A DNA stretch of 6,214 bases from JBGSWE01 sp049292975 (GTDB lineage Bacteria; Patescibacteriota; Saccharimonadia; Saccharimonadales; JACDBH01), in NCBI GenBank assembly GCA_049292975.1, contig JBATRZ010000040.1:1-6214 (forward strand), in the 5' to 3' direction. Below, one piece after another: positions 1-5,830 of this stretch (positions are counted from its first letter, which is position 1; each line of letters begins with the position of its first letter). Both the position numbers and the translations under genes were made by a program. The notes beneath the pieces are model-generated. The model searched no databases, was not told the DNA's origin, and was given only the letters and a program-made list of their open reading frames with translations.

Positions 1-1
1 G

Positions 2-877
2 GATGTAGACTGCGATATAGACGCCAAACTCTGGGTTGGCACCGGCTGGAGTGCGACGATGACAACGATAGAAGCCGATAGCTCGCACTACGGTGTGGCC
101 TGTCCTAACAACACCGGCCCGCAGCCCAGCCCGGAAGGCGCGCCTTTCAGCTACGACTTTGTCTGGAAGAACTACGCGTCCTGGCAGCGCAACTGGCGCT
201 TCTATGACGACGCTGATACGGCAAGTACGCCCGCCACGGCGCTGGCAGCCGAGAACACAGCGCTGACCAACTTTGGCCTGCAAGAGAGCTTCCGCCTGCG
301 CATGAACTATGCCGAACGCGGCGCCCAGCCTTCTACCGATGCGCGGCGTAAACTGCAATACACCAGCGACTGCAACCCTAATAGCACGCTTGAGGTCAAC
401 TGTACCTGGACAGATGTCGATGACATTGGCGGCACCGGCCGCTGGCGCTACCAAGATATAAGCTGCACCCCGACCGACTGTGCCGACACCACCCAGCTGG
501 CAGGCACCGTGCTGTCTGGCAGCGGCGCCTGCACTGCGGGTAACGGCTGCGGCACATGGGTGCTGGACAAAGATGCCAGCGCGTCCGGTACCAGCATGGA
601 TCACAACAGCTCGCAGGTACAGGAATCCGAATGGATAGTTGAAGCCAACTGGCCGCTGCATCAGACAACGTACTACTTCCGTATCTGGGACGTAGACCAA
701 GCGACGCCGCTCTACCGCGAACAAGACAGCAGTGATTGCGGCAGCGGCGGCGCCTCGGCCTGCACTTACCCGTCAATCACCACGGGTGCCTTGCCAGCCC
801 CCACCCAGGACCAAGTGATGCGCCACGGCAGCTGGTTTAGCGGCGGCTACGAACGTCATTTTTACTGGGCAGATTAA
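2..877 (+). CDS. C-terminal part of a large cysteine-rich surface/secreted protein (5' end outside window)
   Basis: The frame is open from base 2, upstream of the first ATG at 59, with no stop, so this is the last 291 residues of a longer protein rather than a gene starting at 59. There is no start-site signal at 59. The segment around residues 64-70 (NWRFYDD), followed by a stretch like TPATALAAENTA, an LRxxYAE strand and RRKLQYTSD, matches a beta-rich module I recall from very large exported proteins of Patescibacteria and some Proteobacteria. Further typical pieces are SQVQESEWIVEAN, TTYYFRIWDV and the terminal RHGSWFSGG...FYW (about 274-291). Ten cysteines in 291 residues suggest disulfides in an extracytoplasmic domain. 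No C-terminal membrane helix, LPxTG motif or sorting signal is visible, so how it is held at the surface is unknown. The role is likely adhesin-like or structural, but this is inference. It converges on the next gene with a 7-nt gap. Confidence 0.8.
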   Translation, partial: DVDCDIDAKLWVGTGWSATMTTIEADSSHYGVACPNNTGPQPSPEGAPFSYDFVWKNYASWQRNWRFYDDADTASTPATALAAENTALTNFGLQESFRLRMNYAERGAQPSTDARRKLQYTSDCNPNSTLEVNCTWTDVDDIGGTGRWRYQDISCTPTDCADTTQLAGTVLSGSGACTAGNGCGTWVLDKDASASGTSMDHNSSQVQESEWIVEANWPLHQTTYYFRIWDVDQATPLYREQDSSDCGSGGASACTYPSITTGALPAPTQDQVMRHGSWFSGGYERHFYWAD

Positions 878-884
878 AACCCAG
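865..884. terminator. short hairpin at the convergent 3' ends, weak terminator candidate
   Basis: CTGGG (865-869) can pair with CCCAG (880-884) around a 10-nt loop that contains the TAA of the left-hand gene. The hairpin sits exactly where two convergent genes meet. The stem is only 5 bp and no U-run follows on either strand, so termination here is a guess from position. Confidence 0.25.
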
Positions 885-1724
885 CTAAAGATTATTCAGG
901 GTGTTGCGCCACGGCGTTAGGGCCTCATGGGCATGCGACAACTCTTGCTCTAAGCCTGGTTTTGAAGCCTCCCAGAAGGCTTGGCGGTTCTGAAGCAGCT
1001 GCGTTTGGGTTGCCTGGACGGCACTTAGGAACGCATGGTACTCATCCCCCTTCAGCCGGCCCGCCGCCAGGGCTTGCTGGTAGGTTACACGCGCTGTCTC
1101 AAGCCCGCCTAAGATAGACATCATGGATGCGAATTGCTGGTCTCCGGCATAGGTCAGCCTTTCTAGCTTGCTTTTAGTGCGGGCAATGCCGCCCGCTGCC
1201 GCCTCTATGCTGGCCAGCAGGCTCTCTTGGTCATCCGGAGACAGATCTTTGGCGGCCTCGTACTCCAGGATGTTGCGCAGGCTGCGCATTACTTCGGTGT
1301 GGTAGGTGAGCACAGCTGACGCTCGCGCCAGGGCAGCATCGCCGTCCTGGATGGCTTGTATAAAAGCCGGATCGCCGGCGGCCTCGTTATAGCGCCGCAC
1401 TGTCTCGTTACGAAGACGGTTGGCTGTTGGTTTTGGCAGCACCGTAGGCTCACCGGCACTGACGCTCCCGGCAGTAGCCAGCGCTTGCAGGTAACTGGCC
1501 GTAGCCCCCGCACTTCCCGGCGTGATAACGGCCGGGCCCGGCAGCTGCGTAATACTTGCATGAGCGCTGCTAAGTTGGCTGTCCAGGCCGCCGGCCGCCC
1601 GGGCAGCAGCTTCCATCTTGCCGGCCGCGGAACGCTGGGGCAGGTAGAAGTAAACCAGGAACACTACCGCCGCAACCGCAACAACAGCGGCTCCGTACCG
1701 GAGTGCCAGATTTAGCTTAATCAT
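885..1724 (-). CDS. single-pass membrane protein with helical ectodomain, function unknown
   Basis: The protein has 279 residues when started at the ATG whose complement is 1722-1724. The frame could extend back to 1832, but that extension runs through the promoter-like sequence and the divergent gene's leader, so the inner ATG (MIKLNLALRYG) is preferred. It directly precedes the hydrophobic segment. Residues about 10-28 (rich in A, V and F) form one membrane helix, with basic residues before it and PQR after it. That predicts a short cytoplasmic N-terminus and an outer domain. The rest is Ala/Gln/Glu/Leu-rich with few glycines, contains no cysteine, and reads as a bundle of amphipathic helices from about residue 100 to the end. 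A Pro/Gly/Ser/Ala-rich linker lies at about 60-100. I do not recognise a family. There is no Shine-Dalgarno sequence before the ATG; a TATACT hexamer ends 9 nt upstream. It is divergent from the LytR_C-like membrane protein gene, which may point to a shared envelope role. Confidence 0.75.
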   Translation of the reverse strand: MIKLNLALRYGAAVVAVAAVVFLVYFYLPQRSAAGKMEAAARAAGGLDSQLSSAHASITQLPGPAVITPGSAGATASYLQALATAGSVSAGEPTVLPKPTANRLRNETVRRYNEAAGDPAFIQAIQDGDAALARASAVLTYHTEVMRSLRNILEYEAAKDLSPDDQESLLASIEAAAGGIARTKSKLERLTYAGDQQFASMMSILGGLETARVTYQQALAAGRLKGDEYHAFLSAVQATQTQLLQNRQAFWEASKPGLEQELSHAHEALTPWRNTLNNL

Positions 1725-1726
1725 AT

Positions 1727-1740
1727 GTATAACAGTATAA
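1727..1740 (-). promoter_or_regulatory. -10-like element hugging the start codon (leaderless candidate)
   Basis: On the minus strand TATACT occupies 1739-1734, leaving 9 nt before the ATG at 1724. A start point about 7 nt downstream of the hexamer would leave a leader of 2-3 nt. TTATAC occurs twice with 8-bp spacing (1740-1735 and 1732-1727), which could be tandem -10 options or a small operator. No convincing -35 box is present. Confidence 0.5.
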
Positions 1741-1764
1741 CGCGGCCTGGTCTTAAGCGCCGGC

Positions 1765-1773
1765 TGGTATAAT
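1765..1773 (+). promoter_or_regulatory. extended -10 promoter (TGG-TATAAT) for the gene at 1808
   Basis: A perfect TATAAT at 1768-1773 is preceded by TG at 1765-1766, giving an extended -10 of the TGn form. This explains the lack of a good -35 box. The start point would be near 1780, giving a leader of roughly 28 nt that carries AGAGAGGA at 1798-1805. The hexamer overlaps the ATG at 1772, so that ATG cannot be the translation start if this promoter is used. Confidence 0.65.
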
Positions 1774-1807
1774 GAGTACAAGTATAAGCAAGTTGCAAGA
1801 GAGGAAC

Positions 1808-2524
1808 ATGTCCGTCCGCCCAGACTTCGCAAAACCAGCCGCGCCCCAGTCCCAGCGCATCATACACGATGTCCGGCCTGCCCGCGCGGCGTACCGGCCA
1901 GCAAGGCTTAGGCGGCGCAAGTTCAAGCGCGGCTTCAAGCTGTTCATGCTTGCTATGCTGCTGCTTATCACCGGCCTGCCGGCCCTTTTTATTATCAAGC
2001 CCTGGCATGATGATGGGGGCGGTTCCGGCGCGGCCGCTGTACCGCGGCAAAGCGTCGAAGAACTGGCGGCTATAACCACCAATGAACAGCCCGTAGTGCT
2101 ATTTGTAACCGACAAGTCCAAGGTAAGCCAGCCGTTTTTAGAAGCAGCCGACAATGGCGACGAAGTCAGGCTGTACTACCAGGCAAAGAAAGCAGTGCTG
2201 TACCGGCCTTCAAGCGGCCAAGTCATAGCAACGGGCGACTTCACGCCGCCCGCGGCCAAGGTCTTCCTGCGCGCGGGTACCAATACCGCGGCAAGAGTCA
2301 AGGATGCCGAGGCCAAGCTTAAGCTATCGGCGGGCATAAACCTGGTCTCCAAGGACAAATCATCCAACACGGGCTATGCCGGCACGCTGGTGGTAGATAT
2401 TTCGGGCAGGTACAAGGACCAAGCGGCACTATTGGCCAAAGCCTTAGGCGCCACCATGAGCGCCTTGCCCAAGGGCGAGACAGCCCCCGATGCCGACATC
2501 CTGGTTATTGCCGGCGCCAAATAA
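1808..2524 (+). CDS. single-pass membrane protein with LytR_C-like C-terminal domain
   Basis: The protein has 238 residues. The start at 1808 is preferred over the upstream in-frame ATG at 1772 because the latter lies inside a TATAAT box, while 1808 follows AGAGAGGA at a short 2-nt spacing. Residues 1-42 are basic and proline-rich (LRRRKFKR at 34-41), then a membrane helix spans about 43-63, so the bulk lies outside the cell. After a DDGGGSG linker, one segment (about 85-150) contains strands such as QPVVLFVTDKS and VRLYYQAKKAVLY. The last 60 residues, with LVVDISGRYKDQAALLAKAL, a short loop with LPKGE, and ADILVIAG at the end, resemble the LytR_C domain found after LytR-CpsA-Psr enzymes and as a stand-alone domain in many monoderms. 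No catalytic LCP domain is present. The function is unknown; an envelope or wall-associated role is inferred. It ends convergent with the HIT gene. Confidence 0.75.
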   Translation: MSVRPDFAKPAAPQSQRIIHDVRPARAAYRPARLRRRKFKRGFKLFMLAMLLLITGLPALFIIKPWHDDGGGSGAAAVPRQSVEELAAITTNEQPVVLFVTDKSKVSQPFLEAADNGDEVRLYYQAKKAVLYRPSSGQVIATGDFTPPAAKVFLRAGTNTAARVKDAEAKLKLSAGINLVSKDKSSNTGYAGTLVVDISGRYKDQAALLAKALGATMSALPKGETAPDADILVIAGAK

Positions 2525-2529
2525 TATGT

Positions 2530-2563
2530 CCAACCCTCACATCCCATTGGGGTACATGGTTGG
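2530..2563. terminator. hairpin between convergent genes, possible bidirectional terminator
   Basis: CCAACC (2530-2535) pairs with GGTTGG (2558-2563). An inner CCC-ATT-GGG hairpin (2543-2551) sits inside this stem, so the gap between the two convergent genes can fold into an interrupted hairpin. The gap is only 40 nt and holds nothing else. No U-run follows on either strand, so intrinsic termination would be atypical. Confidence 0.4.
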
Positions 2564-2564
2564 G

Positions 2565-2996
2565 CTACACGATAACGCGCAGGTAGCGGTTTTTGGTGTA
2601 TAGCAGGACACGCTTGGGTTTGCCAGAGGTCTTGATAAGATGCGTATGCTGGTGCGAAACCGATTTCATGCCGGAAGCCGGTGCGCGGGAGTACACATTA
2701 TAGCCCCGGCTCTCGTAAGAGCCCAGCAGATCCACATATTCTATAGCCTCGTTGGCAGTGAGGTTGTTCAAGGAGACGATATGCTTCTTGGGTACGATAA
2801 GCAGATGGTCGGTTACGTCCTGCAGGTCCCAGGTGTTATACGGGAAGATATTGCGCAGAATCTTGAACGATTTTGTTTCAACTGAGTAATTGTCATCGTC
2901 TGGGTTATTGATACAAAACGCGCACGCGCCAGCCGGTTTGGCCTTTAGATGCTTCTCGTACCTGGATATCTGCTTGTGGTGCCGGGTGCCTATCAT
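2565..2996 (-). CDS. HIT-family nucleotide hydrolase/transferase
   Basis: The protein has 143 residues, the usual length for a one-domain histidine-triad protein. The signature is H115-Q-H117-T-H119-L-I, matching H-x-H-x-H-x-x, with H117 the expected nucleophile that attacks the alpha-phosphate of a nucleotide and forms a nucleotidyl-histidine intermediate. C25-x-x-C28 plus the DHLLIVPKKH segment (63-72) fits the metal-binding and core-strand arrangement seen in many bacterial HIT proteins. HIT enzymes usually cleave AMP-lysine-like phosphoramidates or dinucleoside polyphosphates; the substrate here cannot be read from sequence. The RNIFPYNTWD segment and the basic tail (KPKRVLLYTKNRYLR) resemble Saccharibacteria homologues. 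It is probably cytoplasmic, with no signal peptide or membrane helix. There is no Shine-Dalgarno sequence; a promoter ends 10 nt before the ATG. It is divergent from uppP, with 85 nt between start codons. Confidence 0.92.
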   Translation of the reverse strand: MIGTRHHKQISRYEKHLKAKPAGACAFCINNPDDDNYSVETKSFKILRNIFPYNTWDLQDVTDHLLIVPKKHIVSLNNLTANEAIEYVDLLGSYESRGYNVYSRAPASGMKSVSHQHTHLIKTSGKPKRVLLYTKNRYLRVIV

Positions 2997-3006
2997 CTTA
3001 TGTAGT

Positions 3007-3034
3007 TTTCTAACCAGTAGCTGCGGCCTGCCAA
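3007..3034 (-). promoter_or_regulatory. promoter for the HIT gene, close to the ATG (leaderless candidate)
   Basis: On the minus strand a -35 box TTGGCA (3034-3029) and a -10 box TAGAAA (3012-3007) are separated by 16 bp. Ten nucleotides lie between the -10 box and the ATG at 2996, predicting a start point near 3000 and a leader of about 3-4 nt with no ribosome-binding site. Confidence 0.5.
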
Positions 3035-3057
3035 AAAGTAATTCATTACTTTCATTC

Positions 3058-3077
3058 TATCTTATAAACTGAGAGGA
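3058..3077 (+). promoter_or_regulatory. uppP -10 candidate and ribosome-binding site
   Basis: GAGAGGA at 3071-3077 is a good Shine-Dalgarno sequence 4 nt before the ATG at 3082 and fixes that start. Upstream, TATCTT (3058-3063) or the overlapping TATAAA (3063-3068) could be the -10 box. TATCTT would keep the ribosome-binding site in the mRNA, whereas TATAAA would start transcription inside it. No clear -35 box is seen. Confidence 0.4.
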
Positions 3078-3081
3078 CAAT

Positions 3082-3888
3082 ATGGAAATCTTGCAAGCTA
3101 TCATCTTGGGCATTGTCGAAGGACTCACCGAATTCCTGCCCGTCTCCAGCACTGGCCACCTGATTGTCGCAGAAGATATGCTCGGTTACTATGACGCCAG
3201 CAAGATGTTCGCGATCGTCATCCAGATGGGAGCCATTGCCGCGGTCATGTGGTTTTACCGCCGTGACCTGCGGAGTCTTATTAAGGGATTGGTTGAAGGA
3301 GACAAGCAGGTCCGCCGCTTCTGGTTAGCCTGGATACTTGCAACTATCCCCGCCGGCATCATGGGACTGTTGTTTGATGCCCAGATTGAGGCCTATGCCA
3401 TTACCGCCACGGTTGCCATTGCTTTAATTGCGGGCGGTATCGCTATCTGGCTGATAGAAAATAACCTGCGTCTTAGGCCGTCATCTAACGAGCAGCTGCA
3501 GCGTATCACCTTCAAACAGGCCATATTAGTTGGCTTGTACCAGATGCTGGCTCTAATTCCGGGTGTCTCGCGCTCTGGCGCAACCATCATGGGCGGCCTG
3601 CTGGCCGGCCTCAACCGCGTCACTGCTACGGCCTTCTCGTTCTACCTGGGTATCCCAATCCTGCTGGTAGCGGGCCTGTACAAGCTCGCCACTGGCGACG
3701 TGACCGAAGTGCCGGGCGGTATACCGGCTTTGGCGGCCGGCGTCATAGCCTCTTTTATTACGGCGCTATTCGTGGTGAGCTGGCTGTTGCGCTACGTCTC
3801 GCACCGCGATTTCAAACCGTTTGCCTATTACCGTATAGCTTTCGGCATCCTGCTGCTGGTCTTGGTAGCCGCAGGCGTCCTGGGCTAA
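3082..3888 (+). CDS. uppP: undecaprenyl-diphosphate phosphatase (BacA family)
   Basis: UppP is an integral membrane enzyme that removes one phosphate from undecaprenyl diphosphate. This regenerates the undecaprenyl phosphate carrier for peptidoglycan and other envelope glycans, and overproduction gives bacitracin resistance. The protein has 268 residues, normal for the family. The first active-site segment is intact: E13-x-x-x-E17 followed by FLPVSSTGH with H26 (corresponding to E17, E21 and H30 of the E. coli enzyme). The second is P160-G-V-S-R-S-G-A-T168, the PGxSRSxxT motif with catalytic R164. The rest is a series of hydrophobic helices (about 44-57, 81-98, 106-125, 180-200, 210-235, 246-266) typical of this polytopic fold. 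Translation starts at the ATG behind GAGAGGA. It is transcribed away from the HIT gene and followed, after 105 nt, by a gene with its own promoter-like element, so it is probably monocistronic. I see no missing residue. Confidence 0.96.
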   Translation: MEILQAIILGIVEGLTEFLPVSSTGHLIVAEDMLGYYDASKMFAIVIQMGAIAAVMWFYRRDLRSLIKGLVEGDKQVRRFWLAWILATIPAGIMGLLFDAQIEAYAITATVAIALIAGGIAIWLIENNLRLRPSSNEQLQRITFKQAILVGLYQMLALIPGVSRSGATIMGGLLAGLNRVTATAFSFYLGIPILLVAGLYKLATGDVTEVPGGIPALAAGVIASFITALFVVSWLLRYVSHRDFKPFAYYRIAFGILLLVLVAAGVLG

Positions 3889-3922
3889 ATCGCCGGATTG
3901 CTACGAGCTTAGCGGTTGCTAG

Positions 3923-3968
3923 CCGGCCAAACTTTAGGGGCAGGCCCGCAAGCTGGCAGGTTTGCCGG
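3923..3968 (+). terminator. bulged inverted repeat downstream of uppP
   Basis: CCGGCCAAAC (3923-3932) pairs with GTTTGCCGG (3960-3968), making a 9-bp stem with a single bulged C (3927) and a GC-rich loop. It begins 34 nt after the uppP stop and ends 6 nt before the extended -10 element of the next gene. It could terminate uppP transcripts, although no U-run follows, or it could be a protein-binding site next to the promoter. Confidence 0.4.
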
Positions 3969-3974
3969 TGTAAA

Positions 3975-3983
3975 TGCTAAAAT
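3975..3983 (+). promoter_or_regulatory. extended -10 element (TGC-TAAAAT), leaderless candidate
   Basis: TAAAAT at 3978-3983 is preceded by TGC at 3975-3977, the extended -10 form. Ten nucleotides separate it from the ATG at 3994, so the start point would fall near 3990 with a leader of about 4 nt. No Shine-Dalgarno sequence lies before the ATG and no -35 box is evident. Confidence 0.5.
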
Positions 3984-3993
3984 AAGCATAAGT

Positions 3994-4671
3994 ATGTATC
4001 AGCACGGCAGGCGCACTAAGCGCCCTCTCAATACGGTCCTGTTCTTTGGTACCTTAGTCGTTATAGGCATTGTGGTGCTGTTGTCCTGGCTGATGGTCCG
4101 CCGCGATATTGCTAACACCACCGATCCTAAATCTACCGTGCCTATCGTTACCGAGATCGGCGATGATAAAGAAGCAACTGTCAGGCTGGATGAGCCGCTA
4201 TTCACCATGGAGCTGCCCGCCGATTGGACGCTGCTAGAACGCCGCAACGAGGATTACATCAACGCCTATATTTGGCGTTCTACCAAGAAGGGTGCCGACG
4301 ACCGCAAGCTGACCCTGCATATCAACATCATGCCAGCCGAACACAAGCTGGTCCGCATGCAGCCGCTCACGGTGAATGGTGACAAGTTCATGCTGGGTAA
4401 TGTCTCAGACGATTGTGTCAATTTTGCGGGCGGGGCTGGCCGCACCCAGGCTAGCCCCAGCGGCAATGCGCCGTTTGAAGCCAAGTGGGAGAACGTCACC
4501 TTTATGTGCGATCCCATCACCACCAACCAGACTATAGGCACCGGCACGGTAGAGGGCGGTATTGCCGCGCGTGCCGGCCGCAGCACCTTCTTCTTTTTTT
4601 ACGAAGATCACAACATCAAGCCGGACAACACCATACTGCGGCGGGCGCTAGAGAGCTTCCACGCCAAATAA
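3994..4671 (+). CDS. single-pass membrane protein with ~190-residue ectodomain, function unknown
   Basis: The protein has 225 residues from the ATG at 3994. An in-frame TTG at 3916 would add 26 residues, but that stretch covers a hairpin and a -10-like element and lies behind no ribosome-binding site, so it is rejected. The N-terminus is basic (HGRRTKR), followed by a membrane helix at about 14-35 and then RR, predicting a cytoplasmic N-terminus and an outer domain. The ectodomain has a strand-rich look: LFTMELPADWTLLE (69-82), YINAYIWRS, KLTLHINIMP, and a late RSTFFFFYED strand followed by the helix NTILRRALESF. The FxxxLPxDW opening and the terminal helix recall small PsbP/DUF1795-like folds, but this is a weak impression. 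The two cysteines, C141 and C172, could form a disulfide. It is convergent with the PIG-L gene; the gap between them carries repeats. I do not recognise a specific family. Confidence 0.75.
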   Translation: MYQHGRRTKRPLNTVLFFGTLVVIGIVVLLSWLMVRRDIANTTDPKSTVPIVTEIGDDKEATVRLDEPLFTMELPADWTLLERRNEDYINAYIWRSTKKGADDRKLTLHINIMPAEHKLVRMQPLTVNGDKFMLGNVSDDCVNFAGGAGRTQASPSGNAPFEAKWENVTFMCDPITTNQTIGTGTVEGGIAARAGRSTFFFFYEDHNIKPDNTILRRALESFHAK

Positions 4672-4684
4672 ACTCTCAATAGGG

Positions 4685-4734
4685 GCAGCCCGGGCATCAG
4701 GTTCTACCGGCGACTGGCGCAGCCCGGCGACTGG
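4685..4734. repeat. short direct repeats in the convergent gap
   Basis: CCGGCGACTGG occurs exactly at 4707-4717 and 4724-4734 (17-bp period). GCAGCCCGG occurs exactly at 4685-4693 and 4719-4727, overlapping the second copy. The 99-nt gap between the two convergent genes is therefore built from partly duplicated GC-rich pieces. Only two copies of each exist, so this is not an array. Confidence 0.6.
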
Positions 4735-4738
4735 TTTT

Positions 4739-4775
4739 ACTAGCCGCAAGCCAGAACCGGAGTGCCTAGGCTAGT
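4739..4775. terminator. inverted repeat at the 3' end of the PIG-L gene
   Basis: ACTAGCC (4739-4745) and GGCTAGT (4769-4775) are a perfect 7-bp inverted repeat with a 23-nt loop. The right arm overlaps the TAG stop of the minus-strand gene. A second, interleaved pair GGTTCT (4700-4705) and AGAACC (4753-4758) cannot fold at the same time. No downstream U-run is seen in either direction, so a terminator role rests on position only. Confidence 0.4.
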
Positions 4776-5811
4776 ATCGTTTCCAGAAGTGCTGGTTTTT
4801 GTGGACAACAGTACCCTGATGCGTGGCATCGAAAGAGTATAAATTGGGCCACAGCCAACCGTAATGTTTGTGGTAAGCACCATAGGCAGTGCCATTGGTG
4901 TATAAGCCGAAAGCGTCGTTCCACCGGGCGTCTGAGATGGACTTGTGCAACGAAGCATCGGTGTCGGCAGCACAGGTGGCTGCAGCCTGGTAGCCGCTGA
5001 AGGCGGTAAAGTTGTGGTTCCAGAGTGCATCATGGACTGCCCGGTGATCGGCGTGTGCATATTGCTTGCAAACCGATGTGGTGGTTTTCATGTTGGAAAA
5101 CGAAGCGCCAAGCAGATTACTGGACGAAATGTTGGTAGGAACCCCAAGAGTTGTCTTGTTATTCATGACGATGTCTATAGCCCATTTGGCTTCTTCTTTG
5201 GTCACATCGCCGTCACCTAGATTAAAGAAGATGAATCGCCCGTAGGTGCCGCCGCTGTACACAAGAGCAGACCGGTCGGTGATGGCCGTGCCGCCACAGA
5301 CTGGTAATTGTGTGCCGTTGTGATTATCGCACCGCTGTACATTAACACCATTGGCGGGGAACTGGACGGATTGTTTGTAAAACACCGGGTCTGATGGCAA
5401 AGTTGCGTCAGTATTGTTCATCTGGCTAAAGAAATTCAATGTGCTGCTGATCCTGGCGGTTTCGCAGGACTGCGTCCACTTGCTGCCAGGGATGGGGCTG
5501 GGAGCGAGTTCGCCTTTTGTAGTGTTAAGGCCGGACAGGTTGCTTGAGCAGTAGCCCGTCTCTTCGCCGCGGGTCAGGTAGATGAACAGCTTGTAATCGC
5601 CTGGGGTGTCTTGGATCATAGACCAGGCTTCTAGCTCATCGTCTTCATGCGGTACGACTACCCAGCTGATTTTTGTTGGAGAAGCCGCTCTAGAAAAAGC
5701 CTGGGTTGCCAGGCCGATTAACCCAAAAGCAGCAACTGTTGCCATCAAAGGTATGTATTTTTTGAACTTAACAGATCTGATAGTTTGTTTTTTATTTTGC
5801 TTGATTTTCAT
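4771..5811 (-). CDS. exported PIG-L (LmbE-like) family N-deacetylase
   Basis: The protein has 346 residues from the ATG at 5811, which follows AAGGA at a spacing of 7 nt. A longer frame to 5859 overlaps the -35 box and is rejected. PIG-L enzymes are metal-dependent amidases that remove acetyl from N-acetylglucosamine units on small molecules or lipids. The N-terminus is very basic (1-18), then a hydrophobic stretch at about 20-36 and TQAFSRAAS give a signal peptide or anchor, so the enzyme acts outside the membrane. The catalytic start is V51-V-V-P-H55-E-D57-D58-E59, a PHEDDE variant of the usual (A/P)HPDDE. The next strand ends in LTRGEETG (79-86), as in the family. A second metal-ligand segment is A252-H-A-D255-H256-R-A-V-H260. 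Six cysteines (88, 116, 161, 172, 248, about 280) suggest disulfides. The 90-residue insert between C161 and C248 makes it longer than one-domain cytoplasmic members. The substrate is unknown. Confidence 0.85.
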   Translation of the reverse strand: MKIKQNKKQTIRSVKFKKYIPLMATVAAFGLIGLATQAFSRAASPTKISWVVVPHEDDELEAWSMIQDTPGDYKLFIYLTRGEETGYCSSNLSGLNTTKGELAPSPIPGSKWTQSCETARISSTLNFFSQMNNTDATLPSDPVFYKQSVQFPANGVNVQRCDNHNGTQLPVCGGTAITDRSALVYSGGTYGRFIFFNLGDGDVTKEEAKWAIDIVMNNKTTLGVPTNISSSNLLGASFSNMKTTTSVCKQYAHADHRAVHDALWNHNFTAFSGYQAAATCAADTDASLHKSISDARWNDAFGLYTNGTAYGAYHKHYGWLWPNLYSFDATHQGTVVHKNQHFWKRY

Positions 5812-5830
5812 TTTTGTATCCTTGAAAACT

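Noticed and set aside
396..776. Minus-strand open frame inside the surface-protein gene
   Set aside because: It is Arg/Cys-rich, the translation typical of the complement of a GC-rich coding strand. It has no ribosome-binding site and lies wholly under a well-supported gene.
1753..2154. Minus-strand frames opposite the LytR_C-like gene
   Set aside because: They are shadows of the plus-strand gene, low in complexity and crossing the divergent promoter region.
2640..3072. Plus-strand frames over the HIT gene and its upstream gap
   Set aside because: The HIT motif on the opposite strand is decisive, and these frames have no ribosome-binding site and no recognisable features.
4685..4734. CRISPR-like or tandem repeat array
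   Set aside because: There are only two copies of each short unit, with spacers of 6-25 nt and no cas genes nearby.
4945..5220. Plus-strand frame over the PIG-L gene
   Set aside because: It lies entirely opposite the PIG-L coding region with its H253-A-D-H256 motif and has no Shine-Dalgarno sequence.
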